Positions 12,042 through 26,011 of a stretch of 64,000 bases of DNA are shown one piece after another; the stretch's first letter is position 1; the number at the start of each line of letters is the position of its first letter. The notes beneath the pieces were generated by a model. It worked only from the letters and a program-made list of their open reading frames with translations, ran no database searches and was not told the origin of the DNA. The translations under genes and the position numbers were made by a program. Source of the stretch: Ricinus communis (Eukaryota > Streptophyta > Magnoliopsida > Malpighiales > Euphorbiaceae); NCBI RefSeq assembly GCF_019578655.1, contig NC_063256.1, positions 1,612,001 through 1,676,000 on the forward strand, written 5' to 3'.

Positions 12042-15000
12042 CTGATTGATGATAATCTTTTTGTTTTTTTCTTTTCTTTCTTTTCTCTTTCTTTTAACAA
12101 GAGCTGTGTGTTTACTTATGTATTGGGTGTTGAGTTGTGTGATTTGTGGCGGTGGCGGTGGCGAAGGATGTGTGAAAAAAGAGACAGAAAATGTTTTTTT
12201 GTGTGTGGGTGTTGAGTCAAGAACGAACCGCGCGTGAAGACTCCTTGCATGGTGGTGAAAAGGGTTTTAGGAGTGTGTCGGTGACTCGGTTGCATTTACA
12301 TGCATGCAGAAGCTAGGTAGCAGCTAGAGTTTTCTTAACACAAAAGGCAAGGGTGGTGGTTCGGGTATTGACTCAGGTCGACCCCTCTTGATGAGTTATT
12401 GGCTCAGTTAGTAAAAGACTGAAAAACAAGAAGCCGGAAAGAAAAAACTTCTAAAACAGTGTCTTTTATTAATTATTCGATCCCCTCTTCTTGAATTTCA
12501 TTAAGTTAATTTCTTTGAACTGGGAAAACTGTGAATTACTTGTCGGTTTTCAGGTTTTGTATTAATCTAATGTTTGAGCTTTACTAAGAATATATAACCC
12601 TTCTCCTTAATTACATCTTTCTTTATTTCATTGCAATTTTAGCAATAAAAATAATGTATAACACATCTAGTGTTACAACTTTATTGCATGTAATACACGC
12701 GCCACCTGTGCTCGGGATATGAAGTGATGTGAGAGAAGGGTTGCTTTTTTTTTTTGTGGTGGTGGTGGGAGCGAAAGGAAGAGCTGGGATCTGAATCTGA
12801 TAGCAAGCTGAGAGCTGAAAGAGCATTAAATGAGAAGGCAGAAGTTGTTAGGAGAAAGCGTTGCTATCATTTAATGCTATGATTTTGGCTGTCTCTAGGC
12901 TACGTGTACAAACCAATCAGAGGCAGACACGTTTTCTTCTGTATACGAAGAGGTTAATAGCTGACGGACAATAGAGTGTGAAAGAAACGGTGCTGGTGTT
13001 GGTGTATTGATTGGTCATTTTGGATGAGTGCGTTTATGGATTGTGGGTAAGAGCTAAGATCCCTTCCCTTGTGATGATGATGGAGATGGACAGAGGCGGA
13101 GCTGTGGCTCTTAAAGATTTTCGGGTTGGAGAGGTTATGTCTTCTAATTGGAGCTCTTTGCTTCCATTCTATTGATATAAGATTATATGGCTGATTCATA
13201 AGATAGCAGCAGAATTACTTCGATTGATTAAGAGATCAGGTTAGACATTATGGATTTAATATCTAAGTTGTTTATCTTCAGAACTTTACGCAGGAAATTG
13301 TGAGCTCTCTTCAACAGAACATGCATTAGTGTAGCAATTAGACGTTAAACTGTAGATGATCACAAGTTTAAGGGAAGATTATGGATATACAATTTGTTCT
13401 TTTTAGAAACGTACATATACATATAAATATGGTCCCTGCTTTGTTATTACATAGGCAGCACGCAAGTTGTGTATTAAACTTGTGTAAGACAAAGCATATT
13501 GAGAAAAAGGACATTACCCATGTCCTTAGTAGCTGTTCAGTCTAGTCGTGTCTCTTAAAACAAATCAAATGGTCCACCTTAGATTTTGAATATCATCATA
13601 TAACAACTGATATTTGTTGATTTTAAAAGAAAACTAACAGCTTCCACTTTCCAGGAATGTGTGATCTGATGTTATGAATTTGCTGCTTTTCCATTATCGC
13701 TAATGCAGAGATGAAGTTTGGTCCGAAAGAGAAACGGCTGGATTGATGCACCGCGTAGCTTATTATTTAATATAGGAGAGGATGGGAAATGGAAGCAGAG
13801 ATAAAAGAGAAAAAGTAATTGCATGGAGACGCACGTGAGAAAGAAATGGCTTCCATAGAAGTAGGTGTGGACGAAGGCAATAAAGTCAAGACAGTGAAAG
13901 GGTATCCGAAAGTGGGAATAGGATAGAGGAGTGGGGAAGGTTAATAGTTAATGGTCCCCAAGAAAAGTGGTGGTTTAGGGACATTGTTTTGGGACCTTAT
14001 AATGCTATTACAATACGAAACAATACACCCTTTTATAGTCCAAAAAGTCCTCCTGCGACAGATCTCTTCTCTTCACTTTTTCCCCGTCCTTCTCCCTCCC
14101 ATCACCTGCATGTGAGTGGGTTCCACTCCTTCAATTCAAAGCTTGCTTGCTTTCTTTCTTTCATGGTGCCTGAGATGGATCTGTGGGTTTTAATCCTTGT
14201 AATTTTATATCTACAGTGCCTATTTTTGCATTATTATTCGTGGGTCCATTTCAATTCCAAAGTATGGGGTGGGGTGGGGACTAATCTTTCTGCAACACAG
14301 TACCCCTATCTTTCTCTATAACATCATCAACTAGCGGTCGGCTGCAATTATATACGAACACAAGTTTCATCTTTTACTTTTCTTTCTCTTTTTCATCCCC
14401 TCTATTCTCTGTGACCAGAGATGGATTTCTAATCTCTTCAATATGTATTTTAACACTTAAGACTTAGCATTGGACGCCAATTTGTTGCACCATCTTATTA
14501 AATGATTTGATAAGAAATAATAGGTAATTATACGAGTTAAAAAGAAAAAAGACAAATATTAGTTTATTTAAACTTAAAATTTAAATACAACTCATTTGGT
14601 TTAATACGACATGCTGACTCAAACTGTAGATAGTTTTTAATTCTGTAATTACTGTAATTTCATTATTCTCTTTCTCGTTCTCACTCTTAGATACGAATTT
14701 AGCATCATAAACAAATCCAAAGCTCCATTGGTTTATGTCAGAAAGATAAAAAAAAGTACAAATAGTACTCTAATATATATAATATTTATTTATTTATTAT
14801 GTTAAAATAGCACAGTAAGGAGAGAGGGAAGAAAAATAAAAGGTTCCTTGAGAAAATGCACTGAATTTTCTCTATTTTTAAAAAGAAATTTTTTTTACGA
14901 TTTTTTATATTTTATTTGTATAATTTCTTTTGAGACTAAATTATATTATCATTTAAAAATATTAATATTTTTTATTAATTCTAAAATATTTTTAAAAAGT

Positions 15001-18000
15001 TACCTAATATTTCTATGTTATACTCTGTCTGACCATGATCCAATTATGACCCACCAACTCGAATTGCCACTCTTAAGTTCAAGCTATAGACGGGACCCTC
15101 TTATTAATTGGTATCTCTTTACTCTTTTAAAAGAATATAAATCATGTGAAAATTTTAGAATTTATAAATTTACCTAAATCTGTAAATTTAAAAAATTTAT
15201 ATCATTTAAATTAAATAAATAAATATATTTTAAAATTAAAAATACATGTAAATGATACAAATTTAGTAAGAATAATATTTAAATAAAAAATAAAAAAACA
15301 TTATAACAATTTATCATTTTTTAAATATATAGATTTTAGAATTTCCCTATTTAGTAGGTAAGATATTAAAACTCTCAAGACATTAAAAATTAAAAAGTGA
15401 AAGTTTTCTTAAAATTTATAAGTTTTTATTTTTTATTTACCTGTCAAAATGATAAATTTTTTGTAAAATTTTTCATTTAAAATCTGTTAATTCAAACCAC
15501 CCTAAAGAAGTTTTTCAATATAATAAAAAATTATTTTCACTATAAATGAGAATTACTTAATAATTAGTCGTATATCTATACGTTCGATGATTATTTTTAT
15601 TATTTAATTATAAAACTAAGTCGATAAATATAATTTAATATATTTTTAATATTTGACATTAATTTACAATATTTTAAAAAATAATAACAACCTAACTATT
15701 TTCTTAAATATTTTTTTTTAATTTTTTAAAATTTTATTAGTAAAATAATATAAAAATTATTTTAAAAATATTAATTAATTAATTTTATATCATATAAATT
15801 AATATTATCAATATAATTGATATTACTATTTTTAAAATTAAAAATTTAATTAAAAATTAATTTATTATCAAAATAATATTAAAAATATAGTTTAAGATAT
15901 TATTTTTTAAAATTAGAATAATTATCTAATTAGAAAATTAATATATTAATTAATATAATATTAAAATAAAATCAATATACTATTTTTAGGGTAGAATTAA
16001 TATCATTATCTTATTAGAAAATTATTTATTAGTTCTTATTTTTTAGGATTAGAGTCAATATTTAATTAAGAATAAAAATTATAAAATTATATATAAAATT
16101 AAATTTCATGTGTTAAAAATAGACATATATCAAAATAAAAATTCTATATATATATCAAAAAATTTAGATTTTAAAAATTAATATATAGAGTTATCGTATT
16201 ACTACGGTCAAAATTAATACTCAAAGCTAAACCCTAAAAGAAAAACCATAAAAATGTGAAGCCTTAATCCAATCAAGTTTCTTGTTGCGTGCATATAACG
16301 TGTAAACGGAAAATTAAAAAAAAAAAAGTGCAAAGGAAATTGTAAAAATTAAGAGCCCTATTTTGAGGTGTTTAACGTTGGCATCGATAATAAAAATATA
16401 AAGATACAAATGCTTGAATTGGGAAAGTCATGGATGTCTTGTTTAGCGTGCCGTGGGCTTGATGTGATTTTGTAGTTTATAAGTTAGAAATGCCAAAGGA
16501 ACACCTTTCTTTTTTCTCCTTGAATAATCAACTTTTCATAGGAACCCAAAAACAGCATTTGTTGATAAGTTGAAAAGGGCAAAACTTCCTCTATTAGACT
16601 AGACCAAAGCTTTCAGGAGCAATCAATGGGGAAATTCATTATATGGTGTCCCATTAAGCAAAGTTTATGATTTGATGCGCTAATCTTTGTGTTTATCAAT
16701 CATATCTCTACTTAAATTGAAGGATTATGCTAAACTTTGCTATAAAAGGTCGATTTTGAAGTGGGTTTAGAGAAGCCCATGCACACTAATTACTGTAAAG
16801 CACATATCAAGGAAACACAAGGTTTATTTCCAAATCATGATTAACTAGGTTCTAGAAGTAAATAATTCTAGATAATTCTTACTTATACCAAATGTATAAC
16901 CCGCAATGATTAAGATAGAAATGAATATTTTAAATTTTAAATTAAATAATTAACATATGTTGAATTATTTAAAATTAATAAATATATATTAAATTTAATG
17001 TTTAGATAAAAACATATAGATAAACTATACAACAATCCTTCAGAAACTCTGTGTATATCGCTTAACAATTGTCACGTGCAGCACACAAGATGTTGAAATT
17101 CAACTAGCAAATTTAGGTGCTAATGTGCCTCATGGATCACGTAAGAGACGTCTTCCATATTTAGAAAAATTACTTGGATATTACGGCAAGCTAAAAGTAG
17201 GGTAGACCTATTTTGTTCAACCTTCACTTGGTAATCGGTCATCCATTTATATGTCTAATTGTACCCTATTGCATATATATCCTGCCCAAACAATCTCGAA
17301 GATAATTTCAACTGGTGCACGCTAGCTAAGAGTGGACCCTTTTATTTAAAAAGTAACAAAATTCATGCATACCAAACAGCTAAGAACATCACATGTGTGT
17401 CAAGTGCAAATCTGGAGTTTCTCTCCATTTTATTTCGAGTTCCCTTAATTAGAAACTGGGGAGGCGCCAGTTCAGGTATCATGGTGGATTTGGCATTGCC
17501 GAGGGCATAGTATCCCATAGATTATTTGGACTTGGGTGATGGGTTAGATAGCTGTCATGCTTTCGTTTCAGAATCTCTTACAAGTTACACATGTATCAGG
17601 TATCTGCATTAGGATGAGACATGTTAGATAGAAGTGTTACATGCATGGCTACTACATGTTTCTAGTCTTGAAAACTACTGCCAAAGCCATACAAAAAGAG
17701 AGGGCAGAGTTATTCTTGTTGAAACTACAGAAACATTAATTGCCTTGATTTCAACGGAGTGACCCTTTTGGGCTTTGGGCATTTAACAACAGGATTCAAG
17801 AAAGAGATAGTTAAGTAGAGAATAGTGAGGAGAGACATTCACAGAAGCATAATAGAATGGGAAGAAGAGGAGATAGTACCACTTGGATGCATTAAATGAG
17901 TAGGACCGATACCTAATGGAAAATGGAGAGAATTTTGTCCGGCCAACAAGAAGGCTCTATTTCTTCAAAACAAAAGGCTAAAAATTGATCATGATGAAAA

Positions 18001-20080
18001 GCTCATTCATTAGTCGTGCCTATAGTTCCTTTCCAATACTGATATTAATGATTTTGTAATATAAACCTTTCTTTTTCAAAGAATTAATTTAAGAGTAAAC
18101 AATATGTTGTAGGTGAAAAGATTCAAGCTAAGCAAATAGACCATCTATTTTTATTAGATAAAGATAATAAATTTAATATCATTTAATAAAATCATACAGT
18201 TATTGCAAAAAATACATTATTATATTCTTTTTGTTGATATTTTACAGCGTACGGATATGATTAAATATAAAAATAGTACAAAGAATATGCAATTTAAAGT
18301 GCATTAATGTATTCTCTTCCCTCCTTTTCCTTTATAAATAAAAACCAGATTTTGAATTTATTAACTCGAATGGAAACAAGAACAAAGGGACGTTGTCTGG
18401 ATGTATTGCTGAGCTGAAAGAGCTGGTGTGAAACAAAAAATAAAAGGATCAAAAGTTTACTTCATTTTTGGGAATAACTTTCTTCATTTACTTTGATGGT
18501 ACAGATGCTTTTAAAGTGGTGGACCATTGCCAATCAATCATGAACCCTTCATTGGAAATTGTGTATATTGTCAATAACTTTTAGTCTTTTTCTAGTACTA
18601 AAATATATTTAGATACAAAAGCAACATTAGATCTTTGCTTTATTTCTCTGCTTTTTTTGTTCTATTTTTCAAAAAGTGTTTTGAGCGAAAAATAAAATAA
18701 TTTTGTTTTAATGAAAAATATGTTGAAGCAACCATGAAAGGTCGACGGGTTTCGGCTCTCCAAGGCTAAAAGGCCTAGTCGAAGCACCAAAAGGAAAAAG
18801 AAATAAATAATGCAAAATTAGGGTTACGCTTCGACTGGGTGAAAATTCTGATAAACATGTTGATTTCAATTTGTTTAGCAGCACAAGTTTTCCTTCCCGT
18901 GGCTAGTTTTTTGGTTGGGTACGTGAATATTGTACAAAATTGTGGTAAAGAAAAGGCATAAAATCACATTACAGCCCAAGTGCAAAGCCTGAAAATGGGT
19001 ATGCGCCCAGCCCAGCAGATCATTCCACTCCTTGACACAAGTCCAATTATGATAGAACTAGGAAATGCGCTTTTAATCTCTGATTTAAGATTTGTGCTGG
19101 AGTTAACCCAATTTCTAAATTTGTCTTTATTTTAATTTTTCTAAGAAAAATAACAAAAATATCTATATGTTTTTGTTTCTTATTAAATTTACTGGGTTAT
19201 CTTTTTTGTTTCTACTATATTAAAATATCAAAAATATATTTTTTTAATATTTTTCTAATATATAATTTCAATTTTTATAAATAAAATTAAAAAATAACTA
19301 CAGAGTATTCTTAAAAAAAAAAAAATTAAACAGTAAAAAACGTTACTTTTATTGATTTTAAAATATTTTTAAGAAGTTGGCATTTTTTTAATTTATAAGG
19401 ATGTCAAAACTCAATGCCTCGACTCAGTGTTCGTTATTGTCCCGAGCCTGAAAAAAATATTCCTGTTGTCTGTCTGTCCGTCTGTGGTCCGCGTGCAAGA
19501 TTGAGTCGGCCCCTCCCGTCGCTATTTGCACAAAATTAAATGTGTTTTTTATTCTCACTATATTGTGTATGTATTGAAATACATTACTTTTCTCTTAAAA
19601 TGTATTAATAAGTTTATATTTTTCAAATATTAATTAATAATATATAAAATATTTTGTCAAAATATATAAATCATGAATTTTTAGTATCAATAATACTGTA
19701 AAAGAATAATACAAGAATTCCTGTACTGGCAGTAATAATTATTTACCCATCCTTCTTAATCTTTTGTGGATTGATTGGATATGAGAGATCTCAAAACCAA
19801 CCAGTCGTATTGCCATTCCTATTTTTAATAGCCTTATTTCAATAAGTTGGGATGAAGACTGCTTTATAAGTATTTATGTCATATATCTAACAGGGGATAT
19901 TTTAAAATCTGTATAATTGGTTCACATTTTAGAATTGGACTTGGAAATCTCATGTCTCTTACGGATATAATTTTCCAGAAATGCAGGTGACTTCAGGTCA
20001 AATGGTCTTCCCCAACTTCTGGACAAAGATGCGCCAAGTATCAGCTTATGTAGTCTGCTCGCTCTTTTTTCTTTCGGCTC
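12042..20080. other. Long intergenic region without a recognisable gene
   Basis: The first few hundred bases are probably the 3' untranslated region of the HD-ZIP IV gene. The rest has only short open frames, none with a recognisable domain. A moderately GC-rich patch at 12680-13160 and another near 17460-17530 might be conserved non-coding or RNA-producing, but I found no convincing hairpin. The centre (about 14840-16230) is extremely AT-rich. The 3' end of the broken NAT10-like gene lies near 20000. Confidence 0.55.
15595..16090. repeat. AT-rich dispersed repeat, copy 1
   Basis: The segment shares phrases with 61300-61760: an opening like TTATTTTGATTATAAAA, repeated TATCTAATTAGAAAA units, and TATTTTTTAGGATTAGA near the end, all in the same order. 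Both copies have small internal duplications and no coding frame. An old non-autonomous element or AT-rich satellite-like repeat is possible. I could not see clean termini. Confidence 0.45.
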
Positions 20081-23079
20081 TTAAAAGTTTGTTCCGGCCT
20101 TTTGCGCTTCTCCGTTACATTTTCTGTTGGGCTTGACACTGACAATGCTAGGGGATTTTGCACTACATTTTGGAAGAGCTTGCTGAAATTCAGCATCTCT
20201 ATCCCTGATGGAGTATTGTTGGAGCGATTCTGGATTCAGCATATTCATATTTTCCATTCTCATCTTCTCCTGCATTCATCGTCAAAGCTGCGTCCATTAA
20301 TCATGATAGGCAAGTTTCTCTGAGACGAGCTGAAATACTTACCAGCACTTGCCGTGCTGTGCGCCATCATTTAGATCTTCATCAACTGACACATTATGAG
20401 GCTCCAACACAACCTAATTCCATATAATAGATCAAGATCACTAGTTCTTAGAAATGATAGGGCAACAGTAGGAAGATGCTCCCAGCTTACCTTCCTATCT
20501 TGAGGCAAGCTTGCACCCAATTCTTTGGTTCGAACAATCGTAAAAGTTTTTGTAAAATTTAACCATAACCTTGTGAAATATATGCAGGATTTGCTGCCTC
20601 TCGATCTTCATTTGATCCTGGATTGACATGATTTGACATGTGCACAAATGCACACAGTAGGAGTGAGACAGAGACATCAGCACAATGCAAGAAATATAAG
20701 GCATACATGCAATTAACTTTCTATAAACAGAAGAAACAAATGATTCATAATATAAGCTCTTGGAGGGGAAAAACTTCTACATACACATCTGAACATAAGC
20801 TATGTCATGATGCTGCAAGCCCATGCATAACAGAAGAGATACTTAGTGATATGAAAGTTGATGGTATATTCATGGAGAAATCTTTAGTACAAAAGGTGAA
20901 CAAAAGTCACTGTTATTAGCAATAGTATCCTCAAATTGATTTAGAATAGCGCTATGACATGTTTCTTTTAGGCCATTTAATTGTCAAGCGTTGTTCTTCA
21001 AGTGCTTTTTATTCATTGCCTTGAAAATGTTCTCCTATTTTCTATATCTGACATCTATGCTCGTATCTATTAATAACAATAAAGCTGAATAAAAGTCACT
21101 GTTTTCAGCAATAGTACTTCCAAATTGCTATATAATAGTGCTGTGACATGTTCCTTTTCTTGCAACTATATGATTCATTGTCACAATATGAATGATTAAA
21201 TAAGCAGAAGGCAACAAAGCAGATATAATAGAAATTAACACTCTACTTATGCTAATTTTCAAAGTCAATTGGCAAGTAAATTGTTCAAGAATAAAACTGA
21301 AAAGCTTATTGACATTGACTAGGAAAAGAGTTGAATAACTAAATGTAACACAAAAGGACCTAGGAGAAATTAAGATGGCAAATAGAAAATCATCATTGCT
21401 CTTGGAAGAACTAGTATCACATAATTATGATCAACGCAATTTCGCAATTACTCAGTGTCTCATTTTTCAGAAAGTCTCATAACAAGTAACACAAACTTCA
21501 TATTTTCAGATTGTGACTATTGCTAGCTTAAATTTTTGGTGACTCAAAAGTGAAGCTCATATATCTAAAAGTCGTTGCAAATTATTATTTAGTTATATCA
21601 TTACATGCAACGCATGGTGGCCTTTGGTCAGTAAAATACATGTCCAGACTTACCAAGAGGGTCATAAGACAAAAAAAAGCTAAACAACAAAATTTGACAT
21701 GAATACCAAAATAAGATACAATACAGATATGTTCAGCCAGTTAATCTGACGTAAAATTATAAAAGCAAATACATACTGTGTTGTGCGTGTGCGTGCATAT
21801 GCTCATCTTTACACACAGAAAGATAAAAAGGAATTGATCTACATGGTAAAAGCACTACGACTTGATAACAGTAAGAAGGGTTACACACCTCATAATTCAA
21901 TGCATGCAGTCCCCTACAAATGAAGTCAAACAGTGATTTCAAGTTTTCTGGGGAAGGAGCGGTAACAAAAATACGAGAATACCTGCATAATGTTATAGTT
22001 GTTTAAAATTAATTGTATAGATAATATTTAATTATAGCAAACTCTTATGAAGTGTCTGACCCACCCTGAAGCTATAGCTCCTGCAATTGCCAAGCCCAAA
22101 GCTGCAGATTTACCTCGCCCGCGAGAAGAGATCAGTGCAATAGTACTTTGAAATGCCTTATCTAAAATGGCATCAAGGAAAGTCGAAACAGCTTTTCCCT
22201 AAATGACACCAAACACAAAACTAGCATACTACTAAAAATTCACTAGAACATGACCAGCATAAATTTATATTTAAGTATAAAGAGACATGACCAGCATGAG
22301 AGAACATACAAACCTGATCCAATGTTGTGCATATCGCTAATAAAGGACCAGGAGGTAAAACATCATGAAGTTGTTCCTTCAAACTCCTTAGTTCTTCTTG
22401 TGTTCTCATAGAATCATGACCCTTTCAAAGGCATTATATGGTGTGGTATGAAATTGAAGACATTGATTAAAGCAAATAAAATTGATAATTGAATTTAAAT
22501 GTAAAAGTTTCCCTTAATCCAAAGACATTCACAATTATCTATAGCGGGCAATCAGGAGAATTTCCCATGGCTATTGAGCTCTCACAACCACATACAAGAA
22601 CCTTTTTTCTGACAGCAAAGTTTCTCAAATATTTTTGAAGAAGAAAATTGATCAAGTTTATTTCTTTCATAAAGAAATGAAGATAAGAGATTACCTCAGA
22701 AACAGAAGGTGCAACAATGGACTTTACATGGGATGAGATTGGCAAGATGTTAAGCTCATCATCCATGACCATGCATGCTTTACACGATGCAAGAGATAAC
22801 AGAAATCGTTCATTGAACCGAGAAACTACTTCAGAATGTGACTGTTCTAGACCTTGCATGAATATCCTGAGCATATCATCAAACAAAGGAAGTGCATGCA
22901 AGTGAATAAAGAGCAGGGACATAGGTGACAAAACATGTTTAAAACAAAGGTTGTTTACAGAAACACTCTAGATGAAAATGCTAAGTACGTAAATGGCCCC
23001 TGTGTACCTCTTTGTCTCTCACCACAAACCAGAGAAAATGGTCAAAGGGATCAAAGAATGATCTCCTCGCTTGTAAGAT

Positions 23080-23112
23080 ATACATACATACATACATATA
23101 TATATATATATA
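23080..23112. repeat. TACA/TA compound microsatellite
   Basis: Four TACA units run into a TA run, inside an intron of the NAT10-like pseudogene. Short open frames across it are Tyr-Ile artefacts. Confidence 0.85.
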
Positions 23113-24246
23113 CACATATATCCCCTTTAAGCCCCTAATATTTCCACAGGCCAAGATATACCTAAAACTGAATCTATGCCAATTCACTATCTAGGTCACT
23201 CAAAGACCTTTCTTTATAGATTCCCCATCACTCTTGTAAAGAAACCATTGGATCAATAGCATATTTCCCTGATTTGAAAACTATTGATCATCCTAATATT
23301 CCTGGCCAAAAATAAAAAAGGAAAAAAAAAGAAAAGAAAAGCAATAATGGGGGGAGCCTTATTTTCAAAATACCCTTGACGGAAAGTTAATGCCATCTAG
23401 CATGTTCACTTGAATTAAAACAGAAATATTTAACCTCAAAGCATGAGTTTACCAAACTGAAATTTGATGCAAACATTAGTATGTCAAACTGTATCAACCC
23501 CACTTTTATGCCATAAATAAATATATCAACACAGCCAACCATTAGCAAATGCAAGTTTGAGGCTAAAAATCAGAGACACTAAGACACACAGAAGTGCATA
23601 TCAAGTTGTTGTCTGGCATTGAGATATAAAACAGTGATAGATAGACAAACCATAACCATTGTGCACAGACTAGTAAGTGAAGAGAGTGTGCGAAGAAGCA
23701 AAACCACCAAACCACCACCTTGCCAGTCTCCATGGTTCTGGCAAGAATATTTGGTGTTGATGCTTCAAAAAAGTCCTAGACAATGACAAACATAGAAAAG
23801 AATAAGAACAGCTTAACAAAAGGTAGAGTAGGGAATTCAATTACAAGGAAAGAGAATGAAACTGAACCTGTAGAGTACACATGCCATGTATTCCCAAGTA
23901 CTCTCTCTGTTCCCTATATAAGCAATAAGAAACTACTCCCCTTTCAACAAACAAAGAAAAAGGGTCAGCCTTTTCAGGATCAAGCAGTCCCCTTTGCATT
24001 AGCTTCTTGACCTGCTTTGCGCGTTTTTTGTTGTGGCTGAATTACACAAGCATCATAATTAAAACTTACATGAAAACCCAACTACTTCATAACCATATAA
24101 GTAGCCTCAAAAAATTTTGGAGATTAACTAGGAAAAAAAGGATAATTTGGTGTACATTATCAATCAAGGTCATCACCAGAATGATTTCAATTACACAACT
24201 GAATTTTCAAGCAAACAATGAAATTGCCTACTGACATTGTAATTAG

Positions 24247-24423
24247 TGAAAGAAATCATCCGTGTCTTTCTCATTCATTTTGTATCATAATATACAAGTG
24301 TTTAATGCTAATCATAAGGCTATAATTTAGGCTACAGATAAGATAACTACCTTAGGATATACATGACAGAAGATATATGCTAAATATAGAAGATAAGATA
24401 AATAATATTTACATAATCTAACA
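24247..24423 (-). repeat. Copia 3' LTR
   Basis: 177 bases, TG...CA ends, paired with 35787-35943. It has about 20 extra bases (a partial internal duplication around AGAAGATA) relative to the other LTR. On the minus strand it is preceded by a G-rich purine tract (plus strand CACCCCCGC, 24424-24432), which fits a polypurine tract. Confidence 0.93.
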
Positions 24424-24522
24424 CACCCCCGCAGTCGAAACGGGAGGTAGACGGACGCTGAGACTGTCCCGAAAATCATTAAAGAGTATGCGCAGAAGCC
24501 CTTTAGTGAAAATATCTGCAAT

Positions 24523-24759
24523 TTAATAACGAGAGGGGACATGAAGAACTCTAACTTGTCCACGTGCTACTTTTTCGCGAACAAAACGTATATCCATCTC
24601 AATATGTTTAGTGCGCTGATGTTGTATGGGGTTACCAGAAAGGTAAATGGCACTAACATTATCACAGTAAACCAATGTAGCCTTTTGAACCGGACAATGT
24701 AATTCCAAGAGAAGGTTCCGAATCCAACAAGATTCAGAGACAACATTAGCTACCCTCAC
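24523..24759 (-). pseudogene. Copia RNase H domain remnant
   Basis: The frame contains the copia RNase H signatures VYCDNVSAIYLSGNP and RTKHIEMDI, followed by the usual REKV segment. In copia elements this domain removes RNA from the RNA/DNA hybrid during reverse transcription. It is separated by stops and shifts from the upstream reverse-transcriptase fragment, so it is not part of an intact polyprotein. Confidence 0.85.
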
Positions 24760-24962
24760 CGACGGCCCAAAGACTAGACCGAGAGAGTGGGTTGTCTCTT
24801 AGAAGACCAGGATACCAAGTTGTCTCCAAAAAATACACAATAACCAGAGGTGGATCTTCGGGTATCTGGGCATCCACCCCAATCAGCATCAGTATAAGAG
24901 ATGAGATCAAAAACTGAGGAGTTACAGAGATGTAGACCATAATCAAGAGTGCCCTGAATATA

Positions 24963-25172
24963 TCACAGAATTCGTTTGAGAGCAACCATATGTTTATCTT
25001 TTGGGTCATGCATATGTAAACAAACTTGTTGCACAGCATAGAATATATCCGGTCTTGTAAAAGTAAGATACTGCAATACTTCAGCTAGACTGCGATAATG
25101 GGTAGGATCTTTATAAGGGGAACCTGCTGATGTACTCAATTTAGCCTTGGTATCAACTGGTGTGGGAGCTGG
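24963..25172 (-). pseudogene. Copia reverse transcriptase, C-terminal part
   Basis: After the gypsy insertion point the copia frame resumes with the segment containing YKDPTHYRSLAEVLQYLTFT and RPDIFYAVQQVC, the end of the copia reverse-transcriptase region. It stops at 24963. The upstream part is at 32069-32301; the GCTGG target duplication lies at both edges of the interruption. Confidence 0.85.
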
Positions 25173-26011
25173 TGATACGAACTCTAACCGGATACGTTCA
25201 AACACCAAGATAAGTAATGGTGAGAAAATCAAACTGATAAACGCTCTCCCTATTTAAGAGGAAGCACCCTTACCAATAAGTTCGAATTTGTCGCCCCAAG
25301 ATCTAACTTGAAAGTTTGCAATTGATTATGAAACTAACAAACTTAGCAATAGAACTACTAAGCCCTTTAGTTATAAATAGATGAAGAATGTTCAAACAAC
25401 TCAAGAAACTAATAAAAAGTTAATTGATTGATCAAACATGTAGATGTGAAACTAAATCAAACAAGTTAATTTAATCTCAAGAAATTCAATAAGGAACACC
25501 TTAAGGAATAAGAGTTAACAACTCAAATAAAACTTCATTCAGAAATGTATATTGATCTTGTGTATTTTAGCCGAAATACATAGCTCTATTTATAGAGTCT
25601 TGAAATGATTTTAACCCTAAAAAAAGGACTAAGAGATAAGCAATAAAGAATCAAACCCTAAAAGACTTCTAATGTCGCCTCCTTCTCTAAGCATAAGTGG
25701 TGGTACGCCCTAGGGTTAAAGTGAGACCTCCAATGCTTCTAGAAACCCTAATGTGCGCTTAGGTGCGGCCCAATGCTTAGAAACCCTAATGCGCCCAATG
25801 CAAGTTTAAGCTTCATTAATAGCAATTAATGTCACTATCTTTAAGGCTTTGTTATCTTCATTAAAAGCACCATCATTAGCCATCTTCAAACACATGCTCC
25901 AAGTAAGAATTTAAGGCTTGCTTGAACTTTTTACTCCTTGCTCGTGTCATTGGTCCTTCATAGGCTAGTGGATCCATGCTAGTTGACTTAGATGTATCCT
26001 TGATTGCATCA
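25173..26011 (-). repeat. Gypsy 3' LTR (839 bases)
   Basis: Paired with 31169-32068. It is shorter because it has fewer copies of the roughly 50-base subrepeat containing AAACCCTAA. The polyprotein frame runs into this LTR and ends at 25876. A TATA-like CTATAAATAG lies on the minus strand at 25586-25595. Confidence 0.95.

Noticed and set aside
12291..12298. TGCATTTA, an L1-box match downstream of the HD-ZIP IV gene
   Set aside because: It lies after the coding region in probable 3' untranslated DNA; chance is the simpler explanation.
13989..14321. 110-codon plus-strand frame
   Set aside because: Simple Ser/Pro/His-rich then hydrophobic translation, with no similarity and no gene context.
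23760..23780. TAG read as an in-frame stop in the NAT10-like copy
   Set aside because: The TAG is part of the intron acceptor before the exon starting at 23775; the real breaks are the indels listed in the feature.
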